From assembly GCA_948146395.1 (NCBI GenBank), contig OX411552.1, positions 6,895,686-6,959,685 of the forward strand: a stretch of 64,000 nt of DNA, given 5' to 3'. Source of the stretch: Fragum whitleyi. Its lineage: Eukaryota; Mollusca; Bivalvia; Cardiida; Cardiidae. Positions 57,198 to 64,000 of the stretch are shown one piece after another. The notes below the pieces were generated by a model. It made no database searches, was not told the DNA's origin, and saw nothing but the letters and a program-made list of their open reading frames with translations. Position 1 is the first letter of the stretch; each line of letters starts with the position of its first letter. The position numbers and the translations under genes are program-made.

Positions 57198-57632
57198 TAC
57201 AGTAAAAAGCATCGTGAATTTTCCATCGTTCCGATCGAAATCATTCAAAATCATTCACTCAGAGCTTCATTCATTCGTTCCAAAAACTCACTGAAATTGA
57301 TCAAAAACGCTCTGAAATCATTAGAAAATATTTAGAATCGTTCAAAACGATCAACATTTAATTCAAATCGTTAATATTATTCTACGAGATAAATGGCTTG
57401 TGTGGATTTTAAAGTGTCTGATTGGTTCATGAAGACGCTAAAACAGAAAATACGTATATTTTATTCAAGGGAGGTAAAAAATCGCTAATTGTGTTTTTAT
57501 TGAACAGAATTAGCGATAGTGGATTACCTCTCGTTAATTTCACTCAAAACTCGTCCCACATACTCATTAAATTTCCTTCCAAAATCCTCTCAAAATCATT
57601 CATCTTGTCAATCTCACGATGCTGTTAAATTC
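57198..57632 (-). mobile_element. Family A MITE, second subtype, full copy
   Basis: TACAGTAAAAAGCATCGTG to a weak right end near ATGCTGTTAAATTCA. The subtype block TTTAAAGTGTCTGATTGGTT and the central palindrome (GGGAGGTAAAAAATCGC ... ATTACCTCTC) are present. Confidence 0.75.
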
Positions 57633-57937
57633 ATGTTACACATGAATAAGACAATGGTATCACTGAATCAAGGGGGACCATGTGAAAAAAATCGAGCTTT
57701 CATTGAGACATATGACTATCCTCTATTTTTTCAGACTTTCTAAAATAAAGCGATCTAAGTTACTTATTACTTTTTTCGTTTCAAAATGTTAAATCTCTTG
57801 ATCACTTGTAGACCAAACACTATTTTATTTTTTAATAAAATCATTTTTACTTTTTCATAATTATTATAACCCTGTCATGCTTATCTCGAAATATTCCCGC
57901 CAATTCGACAGGAGTTAAGAACAAGGATCAGTCAATA

Positions 57938-58209
57938 CATAGGTGACTTACTCGTACTATAAATGCAAGATATAATCATAATAATAAACTTTTTAAAGAA
58001 CCGCCAATATGAAGGCCTAGGAATAAACAACAAAGACGCAATTTTCAATGTAGACCCTTTATCAACATACACACATTGGTGACTTACTCGTACTATAAAT
58101 GAAGAAATAATAATAATAGTAAACTCTTCAAACAACCGACAAAATGAAGGTCTAGGAATAACAAACAAAGATGCAACTGTAAATGTAGACCCTTTATTAA
58201 CATACTCGT
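57938..58209. repeat. Two-unit tandem repeat, 136-bp period
   Basis: GGTGACTTACTCGTACTATA occurs at 57942 and 58078, and the remaining bases of each unit align with scattered changes through AATGTAGACCCTTTAT. Non-coding. Confidence 0.75.
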
Positions 58210-58922
58210 AGCTAAAACTGGACAGTTCAAGAACGATCGAAAAATATTCTTTCACTCTAGACTATTCATTTTGGTCTGGAGATGTTGATATAGAAAAAAA
58301 TATAGTATGTAAGTAAAACTATGTAATTAAAGAGTGCACCATTAAACGGTCGTTAACCTGTAACAGTCTATGTTTAAGTTCGTTTAATGGGTAAGGGATG
58401 GTAAGGAAAGGTTAAGTCGAGAAAGATTTATCCCATCTCGCCAAAAATCTTATTTAAAACCCTGTAAATTAATTGTCTCATCCTTTAAGAACTTCTATTT
58501 TAGGAACAATTCCCATCTCAATTTCTTAGAAAACAGTCGTCATTTACTAGAAAATGAATCAGTCTAAGTTCAAAGTGTAACAATTGATATCAGACAGATA
58601 AAGGTCAAGGTTTAGTTAAAGAGGGAAATGGTAATTTAAAATTCCTATTTCCAGGTAAACCCCTAAGATGTCGGTACTTCTCTTAATAGTCTTGATATAA
58701 CGATTCGAATGAGAGCCAAAAACAAAGGAGTTATTGCGATATTGTTTAAATATTCAAATCTGAAATTGGATTTACCAAGCGATTTTATTATGTTGCTCTT
58801 CCTTTAAGTTAATTTTCCGTGTCTAAATTTAATCGTACGATGCACGGAAGCATTTTCACAAAACACTACAAAATTTCATATTTCTTAAAAATCACCATTT
58901 TTGTGACTTTAAAAATTGATGG
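58210..58922. other. Intergenic sequence
   Basis: No gene or repeat family recognised. Confidence 0.35.
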
Positions 58923-59062
58923 CACAGTTAAGAACATCTTGAAATTGACAAAATGATTATTTTTGGAGTGATTTTTGAATGAAATTGAATGAGTGTGTGT
59001 AGCGAGGTTTTAGTGACATTAAAGGAAGATAATCGTATATCGCTAATTTTGTTCAAGATGTA
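58923..59062 (+). mobile_element. Family A MITE, left-end fragment
   Basis: CACAGTTAAGAACATCTTG through GAGTGTGTGTAGCGAGG and TATCGCTAATTTTGTTCAAG, stopping at the middle of the central palindrome. Confidence 0.65.
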
Positions 59063-59478
59063 ATTAGAGGAAAATTCCAAGCAGAGGAATTAATAAGAGA
59101 AAGTGAGGAGGGATAATGGACAGATACGGACAGACAGACAAGAAAACTTATATACAAGAATACGGATTTAAATTGATGTTTTTCGCAAAATCTCGCAATT
59201 TTAGTTTGATCGGACTTGCAATAACGCGGCTAGATCATTGACAAGCACTTTCTTTATCTTTTTGAAATTGAATCGTCTGCTTCAGAGTCAGGGGGCACTT
59301 TATATCTCGCTACCCTGTTAACTCAACGCCACTTTCTATAGCAATTTGAACAGAATAACGGAACATCCATGCCTAAACGCCACGTGTCGAAGCATCATCG
59401 GAATCGCATTCATGATCTAAATTATGCATTTGCATAAAGGTCAGGTTCAAGTCAAATAATCATGTCAAAACAGTCCAA

Positions 59479-59545
59479 ACTTTTTGCAAATTATTCCCCG
59501 CTTTGCATGTGTACTTGCATGCAAAGCGGGGTATAACTTGCAAAT
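59479..59545. repeat. Hairpin with CCCCGCTTTGCATG stem
   Basis: CCCCGCTTTGCATG and its exact complement CATGCAAAGCGGGG around an 8-base loop, extended by TTTGCAAATTATT / ATAACTTGCAAA. Isolated and GC-richer than its flanks. Confidence 0.75.
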
Positions 59546-59929
59546 AGTGTGCGCCGTTTATTCATCCTGAACGCAGGATAATTTTTAAGATTTCACACCT
59601 GAAATGAAAAAAAAATCCCTTCATCTCTTTTAAATTAATAAAATTCTATAATTTTACTGAATAGAACATGCGAGTCATCACCGAACTGTATGCCAGTTTA
59701 GTTCGAACATTGTAATTTATCAACTTGTCTTGAAGTGACGGAAACTAGCTCATCCTCCTGGATCATTTTCAACGAAAACGGGACGCATTATCTTAAAATA
59801 GATATTTCTTGAACAGTGTATCATCATTTAGAATTTACTAAATAAGTAGGGAAATGTTCTTTTGCTGATGCGGTTTTATTATAATATAATAAGTTCCATA
59901 TTTGTTTTCATTTTTATCATAATCAATTT

Positions 59930-60370
59930 TACAGTTAGTGACATCATGAAATTGACATTCATTTGAATCAAAAACCATTCTAAATTTCTTACCCAACGCT
60001 TCATTCCTTTATTCCAAAAACTCTTTCAGACAATTCCAAAGCGCTCAAAAATGGCTATAAAAGAATAAGACGAACAACTACACTCAAGACAAACATAGCC
60101 AGGAAAAAAATCGCGATTTCAATTACAAAATTGAAATTGTAAGCGTCTTTTTTGTTCTTGAAGAAAACTAAAGCTTTCATTAGAAATTGTACGCATTTTT
60201 CATTAAAAAGATATTATAAATATCGCTTATTTTGCTCATCTGAACAAAATTTGTGGTATTTGATTACCTCCCTTTTATTTCTCTCGAAACTCATCCAACG
60301 CACTCGTTCAATTTCATCAACAAATCAATCAAAATCATTCATCTTGTCTTATTCACCCTGTTGTTAGCAT
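59930..60370 (-). mobile_element. Family A MITE, full copy (about 441 bp)
   Basis: TACAGTTAGTGACATCATG at the left; the right end has decayed (CACCCTGTTGTTAGCATTA). The centre AAATATCGCTTATTTTGCTC to GATTACCTCCC is preserved. Confidence 0.75.
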
Positions 60371-60696
60371 TAATATCAGATAATATGAATTATAATCAGA
60401 ATAAAATATACTCATATATAAAGATTTAGAAATTTTTATATTTAAGTTATATCAAGATGCCTCTGCAGATATCGAGCAATCGGCACTAATGCGCCCTCAT
60501 CCCAAATCACTCTGCAGCCTCCGCGTTCAGGATACGAAAGTGCTTGTCCCGAACAGTTGTTTTAGCGAGCAGTCTATCTTGAATGTACAACCAGCGCGTT
60601 CCAAAAATGACAGGTCAGTAGGCAACAAAGGTGACTAAATACTACACCCCCACGCCCCATACCATTAGAAAACATTTTTGGATTTATACAAGGTAG

Positions 60697-60866
60697 TAAA
60701 GAAATAGAGGATAATCGTTTGTTTCAGTGTAAGATCGATTTATATTTCATTGGGTGAACAACAAAAGCTTTATTTTCACGAGAGTGAAAATATAGCTTTT
60801 GTTGTTCACGAAATGAAATATAAGTCGATCTTACACGAAATACAAACGATTATTCTATTTCTTTAA
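60697..60866. repeat. Large near-perfect palindrome, 83-bp arms, 4-base loop
   Basis: Left arm 60697-60779, loop GAGA, right arm 60784-60866. Arms begin TAAAGAAATAGAGGATAATC and end GCTTTATTTTCAC, with only a few mismatches. This would extrude as a cruciform or, if transcribed, form a long hairpin RNA. No coding content. Confidence 0.9.
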
Positions 60867-62030
60867 TGTAAAAATGAGACAAAATGGGAAAATTCTAGGA
60901 CATATTTTCGTAAAGCGCGTCATTTTACGCGTGGTTGCTATGCATCGTTCATTGTGTCGTCACTTATTTCGTTCCGCATAGATGACGTCAGATAGCATGA
61001 AATGCTCAAAAGCAGGGTATAAGTTTTTGATAATTTCACTGCTTTTGCGGTGAGATTATCAAGTGATAATCTACCGTTATTTCTCGATAAACCGAAATGC
61101 ATTAAAGATTATCTGTATAATCTCGTCGGTATTCTGCTAATATTTCGTAACTGCAGCTTATTTAAAGCTGTAGTTACGAGGTTTTAGTAGAAAATCGACG
61201 ATATTGATAATTCCGCTTTTAAGATAACTCATTGTCCAAACAAAACTAAAATAACAAAATTTTCGTGAAATCCGATTATGATCGATTGTACTTCCATTTT
61301 TTTTTTTTTTTTTTTTTTTGCTATGCTAGTTTGTGACGTTTCTAGCCAATTATTGCAAGCGCCTCAAGCAAACACACTATTCAGTGTTCAGAAAAGGAAA
61401 GAAGGAACGTTCATGCTCGCTTTGCTCTTCCAAACGCAATGCAGGTTTCGATTGGCATGCAGAAAATTTCCCTGTGTGTCATTTTTCCTTATAAATTAGT
61501 GTTTTAATTAACAAATAAATAAGGGCATAGCAGGGCGCGCCAGGGCAGACGGGGGATAATTTCACTCTTACGATGAAATAAGCATATCAATTTCTCGCGT
61601 TTCGAAAGAATAGCGTGAAATATTTGTCTTGGGCGTCACGTTTTGCAAAGGGTTAATATGTTAATCGCGAACATATTACTCAATAGTACATATTGGTCAG
61701 GATTTGCACGGGGTATTTGGAAAGCTGAGTATTTATATGAACAAATTGTAAGGTGTAGTCATTCTACCAGACGACGCAGTCCGTAAAGGCTCTTTTAAAA
61801 AAATGTATATATATGTATATATATGTATTGCGTATCAATTATTTTAAAATATATTGTACTAGGTTTTTCTTCTCAAACAACACGGGTTTTTAAATGACAA
61901 AATTATGAAAAGTCATTCATGATATCGAGTAGTTATCGCTGATTCCGTTTTGTGAGGTCAATTCGTGCAATTGTCTTTCGATACTGGTTCAGATTGCTTA
62001 CACAGCGTGGTCCCAGCGCGAACATTTGCC
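60867..62030. other. Intergenic sequence with a foldback and a poly-T tract
   Basis: Contains the foldback at 61125-61203, a T run at 61298-61319 and a TATATATG microsatellite at about 61805-61828. The TGATAATTTCACTG block near 61029 resembles 49340-49400. Confidence 0.4.
61125..61203. repeat. Foldback with CGTAACTGCAGCTT core
   Basis: Arms of about 37 bases: TCGTCGGTATTCTGCTAATA plus TTTCGTAACTGCAGCTT against the inverse of AAGCTGTAGTTACGAGGTTT plus TAGTAGAAAATCGACGA. Core shared with hairpins at 11962, 21550 and 31369. Confidence 0.75.
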
Positions 62031-62453
62031 TAAAGCCCCGTTCCCACTGTCACGGTGTTGGTCCCGGACACCCACGGTACCTCCCGGTGGGGAAAGAGCC
62101 GGTATTCCGGGATGATCCGGGATCTTTTCTCTAAAAAATGATTCATATTCCCATATTCCCGACATTGCCCCGGTGTACCCCCGGTTTACTAGCAGGATCT
62201 TCCCGTTCGACCCCGGACTATCCCGATTTGTTCCCGGTTTGCCACGGTGTATTTACGGTGCAGGGGCCGGCGTGATCCCGGTTGATCCCGGTACGACCGG
62301 GGTTAACCCCGGTCGTCGCCGGTAGCGCACCGGTAGCCGCCGGTATCGCCCCTTCATATCACGGTTGTATTCCCGGTTTGTCACGGTTTCCCCCGGACCA
62401 CTCATCCGGGACTAACCGGGGGTCCAAACCGTGACAGTGGGAACGGGGCTTTA
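62031..62453. mobile_element. CCGG-rich TIR element (423 bp)
   Basis: TIRs TAAAGCCCCGTTCCCACTGT plus CACGGT and their exact inverse ending GGGAACGGGGCTTTA. The interior is a dense series of CCCGGTT, TCCCGG, CGCCGGTAG and CGTCACGG-like words on both strands, far more GC-rich than the window. No coding function; open frames arise from few stop codons. Confidence 0.8.
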
Positions 62454-62697
62454 GTAATATATTATTTGTTCTGTTAAGGCTCGGGGTCGTACCGGTTGAT
62501 CCCGGTACGACCCGGTGTAACCCCGGTCGTCGCCGGTAGCGCACCGGTAGCCGCCGGTATCGCCCCTTCATATCACGGTTGTATTCCCGGTTTGTCACGG
62601 TTTCCCCCGGACCACTCATCCGGGACTAACCGGGGGTCCAAACCGTGACAGTGGGAACGGGGCTTTAGTAATATATTATTTGTTCTGTTAAGGCTCA
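62454..62697. repeat. Direct duplication of the right half of the CCGG-rich element
   Basis: GGTTGATCCCGGTACGACC onward is repeated after a GTAATATATTATTTGTTCTG junction and runs to a second complete right TIR (ending near 62668). The same junction word then occurs again, so a unit of about 215 bases is present twice in tandem and includes flanking host DNA. Confidence 0.85.
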
Positions 62698-63048
62698 TAA
62701 GCTGCATACGTTATGTAGGCTTACAGATAGCGAACCTGTCGCTGTAACGCGCATTCTGATACAGGGACAGGTTTCCATAGTTTTTTCCTGTAATGTTTTA
62801 TCTATGGGTTTTCCTGGGCGAGCGCGTTACGTTCTGTAGGAGTAAGATCGATTGTTAGGCTCAAGTTCATCATAACCAAGTTCATCATTGTAACTGCGTC
62901 TTCACTCTGTATTAAAGCCACCGTCTGGTATATGCAAATTGAGTTTGGTGTTTTGTTTTTCTTTTATTCGAAGCAAAGTCAAGACTGGTTAAATATACAT
63001 TACAAATGGGAAAAGATTTTTCATCTTTTAAAATGTTCATTTATCACA
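62698..63048. other. Intergenic sequence
   Basis: No gene recognised. Confidence 0.35.
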
Positions 63049-63285
63049 AAGGTACCGGGTTCGATTCCGACGTTGGAACTCATCTTTTTCAACTATTCGT
63101 CTTCCGCCAAGGGTTGATAATCGAGGACCTATGTGGGATATCAGCTGGATGCTAGGAAAGGATGTGATAGCAGTATTTGTGTGAGAAATACCAGGATTCC
63201 ATTGTAAGGTGCTCCAGCCAACGCAATATATCTGAAAGGTTTTTGAAACTGGCGTAAATCCCCAATCAATCCAATCGGGGTTTTT
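63049..63285 (+). mobile_element. tRNA-derived SINE, copy with intact B box
   Basis: CCGGGTTCGATTCCGACG carries a consensus polymerase III B box (GGTTCGATTCC). The body follows: GGTTGATAATCGAGGACC, AGGAAAGGATGTGATAGC, GAGAAATACCAGGATTCC, GTGCTCCAGCCAACGC. The A-box half of the head is lost. Confidence 0.78.
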
Positions 63286-63692
63286 TATTTTTAATTTTTA
63301 ATTCTCTGATCCTGTGAAGCGACAAAAGCCCTCTTTACCATGTGATAATCATACCCGTAATGTAATGTATATCAGCAAAACGAATATTCTCTCTCAACAG
63401 TTTTATGAAATTACCATATAAGAAGATACAAACGTTTTTACACGAAAAAAGAAAATTGTGTTTTTATTTCTAAGACATTAATTATATCAACGTCTATAAC
63501 ATGTTTTCGGTGTCAATTCAATTTGACAGTAATTACAAGTTTCGGGATATATACGCCGTAATTGGTGCTTAAACATACGGTAATGGCTGAATGGAACAAT
63601 TACATGAAACACTTTTCACGTCTTAGACACACATTCAAAGATTGACGGGAACGGCATTCGAAAAGAGGACAGTTATGTGATTGGTACTCGTA
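63286..63692. other. Intergenic sequence
   Basis: No gene or repeat family recognised. Confidence 0.35.
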
Positions 63693-63831
63693 AAGTTAAC
63701 AACATCATTAAATTGACAAACAATTGAACGAGTGCGACGAGCGAGTTATGAATGGCATTTAACAGAGGTAATTTAATGTTGCTAATTTTATTTGCCGAGA
63801 TATTTATTGCCTCCCATTGATAGAATATACA
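63693..63831 (+). mobile_element. Family A MITE, diverged left-half copy
   Basis: AAGTTAACAACATCATTAAA, GACGAGCGAGTTATGAATGG, then a partial central palindrome to TTGCCTCCCATTGATAGAAT. It abuts the next copy directly. Confidence 0.65.
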
Positions 63832-64000
63832 TACAGTTAAAAACATCGTGAAATTGACAAGATGAATGATTTTGGAGTGATTTTGGAGTTAAATTGAATG
63901 AATGCGTGGCGCGAGGTTTGATTGAAACTAAAGGGAGGTAATCCAATATCGCTTATTGTGTTCAGGATGAACAAAATTAACGACATTCATTACCTCCCAC
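63832..64000 (+). mobile_element. Family A MITE, cut by window end
   Basis: TACAGTTAAAAACATCGTG through the complete central palindrome GGGAGGTAATCCAATATCGC to ATTACCTCCC, where the window stops. The right half should lie beyond it. Confidence 0.8.

Noticed and set aside
62359..62619. 86-codon frame with repeated RDKPG/GTGTT-like residues in the CCGG-rich element
   Set aside because: Low stop-codon frequency in GC-rich self-similar DNA explains it; the frame runs across the duplication and TIR.

Overview
This window looks like nuclear DNA from an invertebrate animal, most plausibly a marine bivalve mollusc. It is AT-rich, its genes are split by spliceosomal introns, and most of it is young and decayed transposable elements. 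The bivalve assignment is an inference from repeat style: tRNA-derived SINEs, a repeat containing the palindrome GCACATATGTGC, and dense small palindromic DNA transposons. There is no operon-like packing, no rRNA or tRNA gene and no CRISPR array.

Only two host genes can be supported, both on the + strand. At 1-4770 are the last four coding exons of a major-facilitator transporter of the SLC16 monocarboxylate-transporter type. The first exon is cut by the window edge, and the splice phases join without conflict to a 396-residue C-terminal part ending at 4770. At 35818-36618 is the first coding exon of a rhodopsin-class peptide GPCR closest in motif to thyrotropin-releasing-hormone receptors. 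It carries the N-terminus and TM1-TM5 and ends at a splice donor just before TM6. The exon for TM6-TM7 is not visible downstream.

Three LINE (non-LTR retrotransposon) regions lie on the - strand. The element at about 21.3-26.2 kb is nearly intact: ORF1 has one frame break in a coiled-coil region, and ORF2 is an open apurinic-type endonuclease plus reverse transcriptase. ORF1 and ORF2 share one frame and are separated by a single TAG, with no methionine ahead of the endonuclease. Older remains are an ORF1 with coiled coil and SGNH esterase (14.5-16.4 kb), an endonuclease piece (10.6-11.1 kb) and a reverse-transcriptase piece (41.9-42.6 kb). Two further 3' tails also occur.

Most of the rest is non-autonomous DNA transposons with terminal inverted repeats (TIRs). 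Family A (TA-flanked, CAGTTA ends, about 440 bp, with a second internal palindrome) has about 17 copies. Others are family B (TGTGACCCGTCA ends), C (GGGGCCCGTTT ends), D (TTAA-flanked, amplified fourfold in a transporter intron), E (CATTCGGAACA ends, carried in a tandem array of about 1.1 kb period at 51.5-55.3 kb), G (TTAACCC ends) and H. Three elements of about 1.0-1.1 kb have clear TIRs. Two GC-rich, CpG-dense elements lie at 55.96-56.48 kb and 62.03-62.67 kb. Many stand-alone foldbacks occur, the best being a palindrome with 83-bp arms at 60.7 kb. The two genes sit as small islands in this repeat landscape and nothing suggests they are functionally linked.
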